DNA of 64,000 nucleotides from Cyclobacteriaceae bacterium (lineage in GTDB: Bacteria; Bacteroidota; Bacteroidia; Cytophagales; Cyclobacteriaceae), in the NCBI GenBank assembly GCA_016787645.1, contig JAEUUF010000002.1, positions 248,001 to 312,000 on the forward strand. Direction: 5' to 3'. A program made the translations under genes and the position numbers. The notes under the pieces are model-generated. The model searched no databases, was not told the origin of the DNA, and saw only the letters and a list, made by a program, of their open reading frames with translations. Shown here piece by piece: positions 35,785-44,384 of this stretch (positions are counted from its first letter, which is position 1; each line of letters starts with the position of its first letter).

Positions 35785-38145
35785 CTACTTATTGATATTC
35801 ACTGTCCCTGCCTCAAATTCCCGCAATGCTTGTTTGGCAGCTAATTTAGAGGCTTCGAATCTTTTCTTCCAGGAAGCGTAGTAGTCAGAAAATTCCTTGT
35901 CGTTGCGAATCGGATCAAAGAGCGGGTTGCGGGCGACGCCAAAATCGCCAGACAGAAATGCGGAGTCCAGGTAATGCATAGCTTTCTCTTTCTTGCCCAG
36001 AAATGCATACATGGCGGCGGCGTTGTATTGCGTCCAGCTGACATCATACACGCCATAGGATCGCTTGGACTGAAGAATTTCATGATGAAGCCGGAGATCC
36101 TCTTCGATCAGCCGGAGGCCTTCTGCTTTTCGGCCTTGCTTCCACAGGGTATAGCCCAGCAAATGGCGGAAGGGAACCAATTGATGGTTGATGGTGTCAT
36201 CCTGTTCCAGATGCTGATAGGAGCGGTAAACCAGTTCTGCACTGTCCAGTTTTCCTTCATGCATATAAATTTCACCTAGAGCAAGATATTGAAAGGTCTT
36301 CAAAGAAGTGGTACTTTGTACTTCGAGTTTCTCCCAGTCTATTTTCTTGTAGATTCTTCGTGCATTTATAAAATCCTGCATTCTAAAGTAGGCCATGAGC
36401 TGCCCAATCCATGGCCCAGCCTTCCTCGGATAGAAGTCGGTCGCTTGTTTAAAGAGTTCAATCTCGGTCTCATATTCTTCCGCCTTGGAGTAAATGATCG
36501 CCAGTCTGAGAAAAAACCCCAGGCTGTTTTTTGGGGCTGACAATCTGATGCTCTTTAGGATCATACGATACCCTTCCAGGTCATTTCCGTTGTGTACTTG
36601 TTCAAATCCATAGCTAGTCAGAATATCAGCATCGTTGGGCTCCAATTGATGTGCCTTTTGGAGATCTTGCTGAGCTGCAATGAATTGATTTCTGGTATAG
36701 TGAATCAAATGTCGGGCATAGTAAGCTTCGCCAAGGTTGCTATCCAGGGCAAGGGCTTGGTTGGCCAGTAGTATGGCAGAGTCACGACCTAGTTTCAGGT
36801 TGCGATCGAAGTCAAAGATTAGTGAATAGGAAAGTAGGGCGTAAGCCTTACCGAATTTTGGGTCTAGTTGGATGGCGCGCTTGAGCAGTTCTTGTGCCGT
36901 AGCTTCCTCTTCGCTGGAAATAAAGCCAGCCATCAGAAGTTCGCGCGCTCTCACGTATAGGTCATAAGCTTCCTGGTTTGCGGTAACCGGCTGAGTGATG
37001 CGTTGGCGTTCTTCGGGCGTGAGCAATACCCGAAGCCGCTCGGTGATGGCAAGTGCAATTTCGCTCTGAAGGTCCAGGAGGTTGTTCATGGGTCGGTCGT
37101 ATGACTGCGACCAGACCTGATTGTCTTTTCTGGCGTCGATCAGTATTACCCGGATTCGAACTCGGTCGATGGATCGCTGCACATTGCCTTCCAGGATATG
37201 CGTGACACCAAGTTGGTCAGCAATTTCGGGCGCCGATTTCGCGCTGTTGCGAAACTGGGTAGTCGATGTACGTGAGATGACCTGCAAGCTAGCCAGTTTT
37301 GCGAGGTGACCCCGAATATCCTCCGTTATGCCGTCGGCAAAATATAAATCAGTAGTGTCCTGGCTGAAGTTGGCAAACGGCAGCACTGCAATAGCGGAGT
37401 TATTGCTTGTGCTGGGCGTGTTCTGAAACTTCCAGATGACAAATGAGACCGTCAAGATGATCGCCAGGACGGAGAGTGCCAAGGGAAGAGGTCTCCTTTT
37501 CATGGAAATCTGAAGCTTCTGTACTGAACTATGCCCTTGGGCAGGCGCCCTATGAATGGCAGTAACAAGTTCCTTCACCGCATTTGCCACTTTGTTCACC
37601 TGGTTGCGATAGTCGGTCTTGTTCAGATTGAGGTCACGGGGGTCGGACGACTTCAGCGGCCGGTTGACACCGGGTTCCTTGTATATGAAATCGATGGCAC
37701 GCAGGGCACTGCCAGTTTCCAGCTCCACCATGGCTTGGTCTTGCGCATCGAGGTCATGTATCCGTACCGGCAGTAGCCGGCTGGCGACGTTGCCATTGCG
37801 CAGGCGGATGTCGCGACCGAGGGTATCACCCTGTGCGGCGCGGTTGAAGGTGCAGAACTCGTGCTGCCACGCAAAGGATTTTGGATCGCAGTAGGTCTGT
37901 GAGAGAATCGGAATGAAGACCAGGCACTTCAGTTTACCTTCCAGGCTCTTGTCTACGTGATGGGTCTCCAGTAATCCGTCATGGGGGTTCTCGTCAAAGT
38001 AGATGGAAATGTCTTCCTTGAATGTAGCGTCGAGTTCTGTCTTCAGTGCGCGTACAAACTCCGTCACCCACTTATCGCCGCGGTTGTCTTTCTGGCGGTA
38101 GGAAATGAATAGATCGTACTCGTATCCAGGGAGGAGGGAGGACAT
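35785..38145 (-). CDS. TIR domain-TPR membrane protein
   Basis: 786 residues. Residues 10-160 are a TIR domain (YDLFISYRQKDN; SFAWQHEF, with Trp93 and Glu96 at the place of the NADase-type catalytic Glu). A basic stretch and one membrane helix follow (about 219-238), then a FlgO/TolB-N-like domain (about 250-365; FADGITEDIRGHLAKLASLQVISRTST) and TPR repeats (about 390-760). So a cytoplasmic TIR domain is joined to a periplasmic TPR part. TIR-TPR proteins of this form recur in Bacteroidota; many are thought to signal or defend, but the role is not known. ATG 38145 is chosen rather than TTG 38151. A decayed paralogue start lies at 39213-39281. Confidence 0.85.
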   Translation of the reverse strand: MSSLLPGYEYDLFISYRQKDNRGDKWVTEFVRALKTELDATFKEDISIYFDENPHDGLLETHHVDKSLEGKLKCLVFIPILSQTYCDPKSFAWQHEFCTFNRAAQGDTLGRDIRLRNGNVASRLLPVRIHDLDAQDQAMVELETGSALRAIDFIYKEPGVNRPLKSSDPRDLNLNKTDYRNQVNKVANAVKELVTAIHRAPAQGHSSVQKLQISMKRRPLPLALSVLAIILTVSFVIWKFQNTPSTSNNSAIAVLPFANFSQDTTDLYFADGITEDIRGHLAKLASLQVISRTSTTQFRNSAKSAPEIADQLGVTHILEGNVQRSIDRVRIRVILIDARKDNQVWSQSYDRPMNNLLDLQSEIALAITERLRVLLTPEERQRITQPVTANQEAYDLYVRARELLMAGFISSEEEATAQELLKRAIQLDPKFGKAYALLSYSLIFDFDRNLKLGRDSAILLANQALALDSNLGEAYYARHLIHYTRNQFIAAQQDLQKAHQLEPNDADILTSYGFEQVHNGNDLEGYRMILKSIRLSAPKNSLGFFLRLAIIYSKAEEYETEIELFKQATDFYPRKAGPWIGQLMAYFRMQDFINARRIYKKIDWEKLEVQSTTSLKTFQYLALGEIYMHEGKLDSAELVYRSYQHLEQDDTINHQLVPFRHLLGYTLWKQGRKAEGLRLIEEDLRLHHEILQSKRSYGVYDVSWTQYNAAAMYAFLGKKEKAMHYLDSAFLSGDFGVARNPLFDPIRNDKEFSDYYASWKKRFEASKLAAKQALREFEAGTVNINK

Positions 38146-38223
38146 TATCAAATATAATAAGGATGGGTTGATTCCTGTTGCCCTGTCGGTAGCTCACGAG
38201 GGCATGCATCGGCGCCAACCTCA

Positions 38224-39198
38224 CTATTTCATCATCCTCATGGTGGCCTGGCAGAGCGCAGATTGTGGATTCGCCAGTGCCTCAAGGATTTCGAAGTGAT
38301 TCAGGTCTTCGGTAATTACCTCCACTTTCTTCTTTGCTTTTCGCAGGGCAGCGGCAAAGTCAATGGCCTGGCGTTTGAATTCAGGCGACTCTTTCAAACC
38401 ATAAGCCAATGTGATCGGTGCGGACAAGTGCTTGGGGTTTCGCTGCGGACTCATCGACTCCTCCATCCCGTCAGTGAAGTTGATGTATTTGCTTCTCGAA
38501 GAGAGCCTGACCGGCTTCAAATCGTACATACCGCTGCAGAGAATGGCGCCTTTCACCATGTCGGACTTCAGGTCCAGCAAGGACCAATCGGTAGTAAGGG
38601 CGACCGCGGCCAGGTGGGCGCCTGAAGAATGACCGGCGACATACATTTTCTTTGGATTGGCGCCCAGGGAGCCAGCCATTCGGAACATAAACGCGATCGC
38701 GTTGCGAACCTGAGCGGCCATCGGCTCCAAACTGCCATTCACCTCTTGTATCGTGGTGAAGTCGGGAATGGCAACCATGATTCCGGCGTCAAGAAAAGGC
38801 TGTGCCAGAAATGAATACTCAGCCGCGCTTCCCCCGGACCAGGCACCTCCGTGAATGAAGATGAGAACCTTCCCGTTCGGTTTCTCGGGCGCCCAGATAT
38901 CCATAGCTTGAATGTCGGAAGGACCGTACTTCAAACGGAGAGGTGGTTTCCGCGATGACCGAAATTTCTCGCTCGCCGACTTGTATCGAGCCTGGACTTC
39001 GGCCGCGTTAGGTGCCCAGTTCCGCTGGTTGTAGGCCGCGTCGAGTTCGGACTGATCCATATTCAGCCAAACTTTACCCTGGGCTGTAGTTTGACATGCC
39101 GCGTTGGGCGACAGGCAGCCGAAGGCAAGGATTAATCCGACGGTCGGAAATAGAGACTGATAACGTGTCATCAATGTTTCGCTACTGTCTTTAGTCAT
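38224..39198 (-). CDS. Secreted alpha/beta-hydrolase, esterase/kynurenine-formamidase-like
   Basis: 324 residues. The N terminus has a lipoprotein-type signal (GLILAFGC), so it is probably an envelope protein. The alpha/beta-hydrolase marks are the oxyanion motif HGGAWSGGS, nucleophile elbow GHSSGAHLAA, and a C-terminal catalytic His in ITEDLNHFEIL. The pattern resembles esterase/lipase or kynurenine formamidase-like proteins; the substrate is unknown. It lies between a complete TIR gene and the remnant of another. Confidence 0.82.
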   Translation of the reverse strand: MTKDSSETLMTRYQSLFPTVGLILAFGCLSPNAACQTTAQGKVWLNMDQSELDAAYNQRNWAPNAAEVQARYKSASEKFRSSRKPPLRLKYGPSDIQAMDIWAPEKPNGKVLIFIHGGAWSGGSAAEYSFLAQPFLDAGIMVAIPDFTTIQEVNGSLEPMAAQVRNAIAFMFRMAGSLGANPKKMYVAGHSSGAHLAAVALTTDWSLLDLKSDMVKGAILCSGMYDLKPVRLSSRSKYINFTDGMEESMSPQRNPKHLSAPITLAYGLKESPEFKRQAIDFAAALRKAKKKVEVITEDLNHFEILEALANPQSALCQATMRMMK

Positions 39199-39212
39199 CG
39201 ATGGTCTTCTCC

Positions 39213-39281
39213 CTCGATCACCTTTTGTTGTCTTTCTTATGATAGCTGATGAAGGTCGTAGCCGGGGAGGAGGGAGGACAT
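39213..39281 (-). pseudogene. Remnant of a second TIR-gene N terminus
   Basis: Reading from ATG 39281 gives MSSLLPGY, the same eight residues as the start of the complete TIR gene, then DL. Allowing for one lost base the frame continues ISYHKKDN, and with another one-base change KGDR, matching the paralogue ISYRQKDN-RGDK. The rest of the gene is gone; the esterase start lies 15 bases beyond. Two frameshifts and the truncation make it non-functional. Confidence 0.75.
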
Positions 39282-39326
39282 GGCTAAAGATAACAACTTC
39301 CTCTATTCACAGATAATACCTGAATG

Positions 39327-40547
39327 CTAGAACGACTCGGCGAGATAAAAATAAAGCCCCGTTTGTCGTTTGCCAGGACCACCTGATTCATCCGCCAACG
39401 CTACTGCGTAATCAATTCGAATGTTTAACCGGGTCTCCGGGTTAAACAGGATTCGCAATCCACCGCCGGCCGCCAAATTGAATTCGTTCATCTCAAGTTT
39501 TGAGAATTCCGGCGCAACCTGGGCGCCAGCAAGGAAAGCAACGATGCCGAGGCGTTTCCATACTTGCCAAAGTTTTGAACCCGAATCCTCTTTCCACAGC
39601 GGCAACCTGTATTCTACTTCGAATGCTGCCATGCTGGCGTCCTGATAGGTTCCTTTGAAGTACCCCCGAACAAACTTGTAACCTCCAACACGGGACAAGG
39701 CGCGCATGGGCACATTGTTTGCCGGCCATTGCTCGGACGCATAGAGGTGGAGCGCCAGGGTGTGATTCTGGAACGTATTGATGTAGTGACGGAGGTCTGC
39801 CGAGAAACTGGTAAAAGAATAATCGCTGCCCAGGTAGCGGCCATAGTTGATCAGGTTCAGTTCAAAAAGACTTCCGTGAATCGGATTCATAATATAGTCA
39901 CGGGTGTCGTATAAGAGTTGAATGCCCAAACCGGAGCGAAGGCCTGCCACCGGCATCGTTGCAATGGTCTGCGCGTCCGCATTCAGGAACTGGTACTCTT
40001 TCGCGATTGGCTTGACGCCATAAAGCGACTCCAGGTCATATTGAAGCCCGGCAAACAGATGGGGCCGCAGTTGTCGCAGCACCACGGGGGAAAACTTGAC
40101 ACGGTCCGAATTGAAATTCCAGTAGTTCAATGTGTCCCGTTTATTATTCTCATCCACTTCCATCACGCGGGCAGCCGCATGATTCCCAATTCCGTAGTTC
40201 CGGTCGGGATACCGATTGTAATACACTTCCCCCCGGGTACGCCAACGGCTTTCATTCAGGAAAAATTCCCAGCGGCTCTCGATCAGGATCTGTTCGTTCA
40301 GGGTGTAAACCGCCAGGAACTCCATGTTGCTCAAGGGGGTGGTGGAAACGCTCTTTCCAAAATTGAAGTAGCGAATGCCGATTACGCCGAGCGTGAGTTT
40401 GGTTTCGGGCGCATAACTGATGGCCGGGAACACATCCCATCGCCTGAAACTATGGTCATTCTGAACCAGCGCGGCAGAATCTTGAGCCAATGAATCTATC
40501 GACAGGATAAGGGTCAGCAAGCCACCGATTGCTCTGAGTGCTTTCAT
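39327..40547 (-). CDS. BamA/TamA-like outer-membrane beta-barrel protein
   Basis: 406 residues with a signal peptide (MKALRAIGGLLTLILSIDSLAQ). The remainder is a surface-antigen D15-type barrel: SRVGGYKFVRGYFKGTYQ is the conserved L6-loop VRGY-like motif, and alternating strands end with LYFYLAESF (final Phe). There are no POTRA domains, so it is a short barrel of unknown cargo. Start ATG 40547 gives the signal peptide; the frame is open further upstream to 40724 without family residues. It is transcribed divergently from the DUF2911 gene. Confidence 0.82.
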   Translation of the reverse strand: MKALRAIGGLLTLILSIDSLAQDSAALVQNDHSFRRWDVFPAISYAPETKLTLGVIGIRYFNFGKSVSTTPLSNMEFLAVYTLNEQILIESRWEFFLNESRWRTRGEVYYNRYPDRNYGIGNHAAARVMEVDENNKRDTLNYWNFNSDRVKFSPVVLRQLRPHLFAGLQYDLESLYGVKPIAKEYQFLNADAQTIATMPVAGLRSGLGIQLLYDTRDYIMNPIHGSLFELNLINYGRYLGSDYSFTSFSADLRHYINTFQNHTLALHLYASEQWPANNVPMRALSRVGGYKFVRGYFKGTYQDASMAAFEVEYRLPLWKEDSGSKLWQVWKRLGIVAFLAGAQVAPEFSKLEMNEFNLAAGGGLRILFNPETRLNIRIDYAVALADESGGPGKRQTGLYFYLAESF

Positions 40548-40739
40548 TAAGAGAAAGATACGCCATTTGAATTCTGTGCCCTTAGGTGAAATTCGCATCT
40601 CTTGCCGGGTTGATTTGCGATTTATGCAATTGAATTGTGCACAAGTTTTGTGTCCAAGAAAAGCGCGCGAGTCACTCCAATCTGGGGGATATCCAGGATT
40701 AAGTAAACTTTGCCTGCATTTCATCCGTAATAGGCACCA

Positions 40740-40747
40740 TACCTTTG
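40740..40747 (+). promoter_or_regulatory. Perfect -7 element TACCTTTG
   Basis: Matches the Bacteroidota -7 consensus TAnnTTTG exactly and lies 28 bases before the DUF2911 ATG. I could not place a convincing -33 TTG at the right distance, so this is only a partial promoter match. Confidence 0.3.
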
Positions 40748-40774
40748 TTTAACGCCACCAACCCTAACTTCCCT

Positions 40775-41896
40775 ATGAAAGCCTCCTCCCGCATGTGGAT
40801 TGCCCTTGTTGCCCTCCTATTGTTGCAAACCTCCTCCTTTTCCCAAGCCCTTCGGCTTCCGGATGACGGGGTGAATCTCCCGCGCAAGACCGGGACAAAA
40901 ATCGGGGTAACGAACATTGATATCAGTTGGAACGCCCCTGGCGTTAAGGGTCGTGAAGGAAAGATCTGGGGGACGTCAATTGCATGGTACGGTTTTACCG
41001 TGTTGGGATTCGGCTCAAATGTGGAGTCACCCTGGCGGGCAGGCGCCAATGAGAGCACCACCATTTCCTTTTCAACGGATGTGACGATCAATGGCAAGAA
41101 ACTTCCCGCCGGGAGCTATGGCTTTTTTATCGCCGTATATCCCGATTCGTGCACGCTGATCTTCAATAAGAATACCAAAGGCTGGGGAAGCTATTTTTAT
41201 CGGAAAGAACTGGATGCGCTCCGGGTCACTGCTATTCAACAGAAGGACATGAAGGAAAGCCGCGAAAGACTGGATTATATTTTCTCGAAGGAGACGGATC
41301 ATTCTATCGAGGTGGCTTTGGAGTGGGAACGCTGGCGGATTCCGTTCACTGTGGAAGTTGATTTGATCAACACGTCGCTGGCTGAAATCCGCTCACAGCT
41401 CAGTGGCGCCATCGGCTTCGACCCGCCCAGCCTCGAAGCCGCCGCCGGGTGGTGCCTGCGCAAGAAGGTCAATTATGAAGAAGCGTTGGGGTGGATGAAT
41501 ATCGTGACGGATCCGAACATGGGTAATATTAAAACGTTCAGCGCACTCTCCACCAAGGCAAGTCTTCTCACCCGACTTAATCAGCAAGCGGAAGCCGACA
41601 AGATCATGCAGGGAGCATTGGAAAATGCCACCACCCTGGAGATGCACCAATATGGTCGTCAATTGCTGGGTGAAAAGCGCGTGAAGGAAGCGATGGCGGT
41701 GTTCGAAAAGAACTTCAAAAAGAACAAAGGTGCCTGGCCGACCAACGTAGGTATGATGCGCGGGTACTCGGCCATGGGTGACTTGAAGAAAGCGCTCGAA
41801 CACGCCAAGCTGGCTGTTGCCCAGGCGCCGGATGATCTCAACAAGAGCTTCCTGGAGCAGGCGGTGAAAACACTGGAGTCGGGAAAGGCGCTCTAG
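40775..41896 (+). CDS. DUF2911 domain protein with C-terminal TPR repeats
   Basis: 373 residues with a signal peptide (ALVALLLLQTSSFSQ). Residues ~30-190 are DUF2911, with the family stretch GREGKIWGTSIAWYGF, TINGKKLPAGSYGFFIAV, IFNKNTKGWGSYFYRKELDALRV and the DYIFSKETDHSIEVALEWERWRIPF end. Residues ~215-373 hold TPR-type repeats (EALGWMNIVTD, EADKIMQGALE, EAMAVFEKNF, KALEHAKLAVAQAPD). The role is unknown; the N-terminal half may bind a ligand. ATG 40775 is chosen for the signal peptide. A terminator follows. Confidence 0.88.
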   Translation: MKASSRMWIALVALLLLQTSSFSQALRLPDDGVNLPRKTGTKIGVTNIDISWNAPGVKGREGKIWGTSIAWYGFTVLGFGSNVESPWRAGANESTTISFSTDVTINGKKLPAGSYGFFIAVYPDSCTLIFNKNTKGWGSYFYRKELDALRVTAIQQKDMKESRERLDYIFSKETDHSIEVALEWERWRIPFTVEVDLINTSLAEIRSQLSGAIGFDPPSLEAAAGWCLRKKVNYEEALGWMNIVTDPNMGNIKTFSALSTKASLLTRLNQQAEADKIMQGALENATTLEMHQYGRQLLGEKRVKEAMAVFEKNFKKNKGAWPTNVGMMRGYSAMGDLKKALEHAKLAVAQAPDDLNKSFLEQAVKTLESGKAL

Positions 41897-41927
41897 GCCA
41901 AATTGAAAATTAGTGATTTGAAAATTT

Positions 41928-41951
41928 GAAAAGGGGGGTAGTCCCCTTTTT
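41928..41951 (+). terminator. Rho-independent terminator
   Basis: AAAAGGGG (41929-41936), a six-base loop, and CCCCTTTT (41943-41950) followed by T-rich sequence. It ends the DUF2911 gene. Confidence 0.8.
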
Positions 41952-42040
41952 CATTTGTGCGGGCAAGCAAGTGCCTCATCAGGTTTCTTTACAATTGGGC
42001 TTTTGCGCTTTACATTGCGGGTGAGCAAAAACGCGAGCCA

Positions 42041-43369
42041 ATGACCCGAAAGCCAAAATTTCTTTTCAATCGAAATACACAGTTAGTACTTGTCCTGACC
42101 CTGTTACTGGCCTCACCGGGCTATGGCCAGGAATCCTATCGTCGCTGGAGAAATTCGAGCCAGGTCCTTCGCGACAAGTTTGATCTCATTTTGCCCCAGG
42201 TGATGCGGGAGAACAATATCGACATGTGGATCGTCATGTGCCGGGAAGGCAACTTCGATCCGCTCTATCGGATGTTGGGCGAGGGGTATGTAGGACATAA
42301 CGGTTACTATATTTTTACCGACACCGGAAGCCCCCGCATCGAGCGGGCGGTGCTGGGTATCGACGGGTATTTGCTTGAGCAGACGAAAGCCTATGATTAC
42401 TTCGGATCCGAAAGTGAATTGAAGGATTTTGTGTTAAAAAGAGATCCGAAGCGGATCGGCCTGAACATGTCGAAGGATATCGGCGGTGCAGACGGTCTTT
42501 CCTATACGGGCCGTATGGAACTCGCCGAAATACTGGGGAAGAAATACGAAGCCCGTTTTGTGCCTGCGGAAAAGCTCTATGCTGATTTCCGGTCGCGCAA
42601 TACCGCCAGCGGGCTGGCCGCTTTTGCGGAGGCCGGCGATTATTCCTACCGCATAGCGGAACGCGCGTTGTCCAACGAAGTGATTAAACCGGGCGTCTCC
42701 ACCCTGGAGGAAGTAGCCTGGTGGATGAAGGAAGAACTGCACCGGAACAACCTGGAGTCATCTTTTGGCATGCCCTCCATCTATGTTACCGGGCCGGAGG
42801 GCATTGTGGCCACATCCACGGATCGGATCATCCAGCGCGGCGACATCCTGATGCTCGATTGGGGCGTTGGTTTAATGAACTACTATACAGACATGAAGCG
42901 CATGGCCTATGTGTTAAAAGAAGGGGAGAAAGAGGTTCCAGCCAGCATCCAGCATGCCTTTGACCAAGCGGTTAAAGTGCGCGATGTGGTCGTGCAGACC
43001 ATTAAGCCCGGAGTGACGGCCCAGCTGAATGAAGACAATGTATATAAGGCGTTAGCCGCTGCCGGCTTCAGCAAGATCCCTTTTAACAAGCCGAATAGCG
43101 ACGGCAAGACGGACGTGATCATCGGTTGCCATGCGGTGGGTGACTGGGGGCATGGCACGGGCCCGTCTATTGCCTTCTTTAACCCGGTGCAGCTTACTTA
43201 TGTCGTTAAGCCCACCAACCTGTTGTCCATTGAACTCTTTGCGTACACGCCGATTCCAGAGTGGGGAGGCAAGAAACTGAGAATCCCCCTGGAGGATGAC
43301 GCGGTAGTGACCGAGCGTGGCGTGGAATGGGTTTACCCGGTAAACCAGCGCGTGCTGGTGATCAAATAA
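42041..43369 (+). CDS. Exported M24-family (Xaa-Pro) peptidase
   Basis: 442 residues with a signal-type N terminus (LVLVLTLLLASPGYGQ). It has a creatinase-like N-terminal domain (about 50-200) and a pita-bread M24 domain with the dinuclear-metal ligands in order: DWGVGLMNYYTD (two Asp), HGTGPS (His), LSIELFAYTP (Glu) and the last Glu in VTERGVEWV. It should therefore be an active metallopeptidase, probably acting on proline-containing peptides in the periplasm. ATG 42041 lies after a GTG-started extension at 41957 that has no family similarity. It converges with the YncE-like gene. Confidence 0.9.
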   Translation: MTRKPKFLFNRNTQLVLVLTLLLASPGYGQESYRRWRNSSQVLRDKFDLILPQVMRENNIDMWIVMCREGNFDPLYRMLGEGYVGHNGYYIFTDTGSPRIERAVLGIDGYLLEQTKAYDYFGSESELKDFVLKRDPKRIGLNMSKDIGGADGLSYTGRMELAEILGKKYEARFVPAEKLYADFRSRNTASGLAAFAEAGDYSYRIAERALSNEVIKPGVSTLEEVAWWMKEELHRNNLESSFGMPSIYVTGPEGIVATSTDRIIQRGDILMLDWGVGLMNYYTDMKRMAYVLKEGEKEVPASIQHAFDQAVKVRDVVVQTIKPGVTAQLNEDNVYKALAAAGFSKIPFNKPNSDGKTDVIIGCHAVGDWGHGTGPSIAFFNPVQLTYVVKPTNLLSIELFAYTPIPEWGGKKLRIPLEDDAVVTERGVEWVYPVNQRVLVIK

Positions 43370-43393
43370 TCGTGTCGACTGACAGTGGAATGA

Positions 43394-44356
43394 CTAACGG
43401 AGTACCCACACTTTATTGATGTCATGGGCGGTGACCCACACGAGGGCCCCCGCTACACGCACACCGCCGCTACCGTTCAAGGGGCCATAGATGCGTTCCA
43501 CCTCATTGGTTTCCCGGTTAATGGTCTGCAGCATTCGGCCATTTTTCGCGCGCACCCAGACCAATCCCTTGCCGGAAGAAATATCACCGCCGCTACCGGG
43601 GACATGACATTCGATCGTAGCGACCACCGAATTGGACTGAGGGTCAACCCGTGTCACCGTGCCATCTCCCTGGTTAAGTACCCACAAGGCATGTTGACCT
43701 GCCACCAGGAAACGAGGCTGTGGTCCGACAGCAATCGTGGCGGTTACGGTATTCGTGGCCGGATCAATGCGCTGAACGCTTCCGTCTTTTGTATTCGTGA
43801 TCCACACGGCGTCAAAACCAAAGGCGGCGCAGAAGGAGTTGGCTTTCACCTTGATTTCGCTGACAATCTTGTTCTTATTGGCGTCAACCCGCGACATGAT
43901 ACCCGTGGAATCAGAAAGTACCCACACTGCCTCCATGCCGGCGGCCAAGCTGAATTCACCGGCCGGGTCAATGATACCGCAAGGAATTCGGGCGGTGAGC
44001 TTACCGCTCAGGTGATCAATGCGGAGCAGCGCCTTTTCAGTGCAACTCATCGCCCATACGGATCCAAAAGCAACGACGGGAGCACCACAAACACCAGGCG
44101 CATAAGCAACGACCACGGGTGTTTTCCGATCGACGGACAATTTCTGCAACGTGTCACGGTTGGTGACCCACACATCCTCACCATCAGCAGCAAGGAAGTC
44201 GGGATAACCCGGCAGGTCAATCGTGCGCATGCTTTCGGCAGCAATATCCAGTTCGGCGGGTTCTCCACTTTTTTGAGAACAGGCCGAAAGAATCAAAGTC
44301 ATCGTCACGATGGCAACGGGCAAGCGCCATTTTACTTTGGAACGTTGATAGTCCAT
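43394..44356 (-). CDS. YncE-like beta-propeller lipoprotein
   Basis: 320 residues. The signal peptide ends in a lipobox (LTLILSAC), and the rest is a seven-bladed propeller of YVTN/Lp-type repeats (VWITNTKDGSVQRIDPATNTVTATIAVG, ALWVLNQGDGTVTRVDPQSNSVVATIEC, VWVRAKNGRMLQTINRETNEVERIYG). Such lipoproteins often assist redox enzymes. It is transcribed with the alpha-hydroxy-acid dehydrogenase gene, whose stop is 28 bases upstream; the longer start at 44377 would begin eight bases after that stop. A role with that enzyme is inferred from the operon. Confidence 0.78.
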   Translation of the reverse strand: MDYQRSKVKWRLPVAIVTMTLILSACSQKSGEPAELDIAAESMRTIDLPGYPDFLAADGEDVWVTNRDTLQKLSVDRKTPVVVAYAPGVCGAPVVAFGSVWAMSCTEKALLRIDHLSGKLTARIPCGIIDPAGEFSLAAGMEAVWVLSDSTGIMSRVDANKNKIVSEIKVKANSFCAAFGFDAVWITNTKDGSVQRIDPATNTVTATIAVGPQPRFLVAGQHALWVLNQGDGTVTRVDPQSNSVVATIECHVPGSGGDISSGKGLVWVRAKNGRMLQTINRETNEVERIYGPLNGSGGVRVAGALVWVTAHDINKVWVLR

Positions 44357-44384
44357 ATCGCATGAAACAATGCTCATGTCGTGA

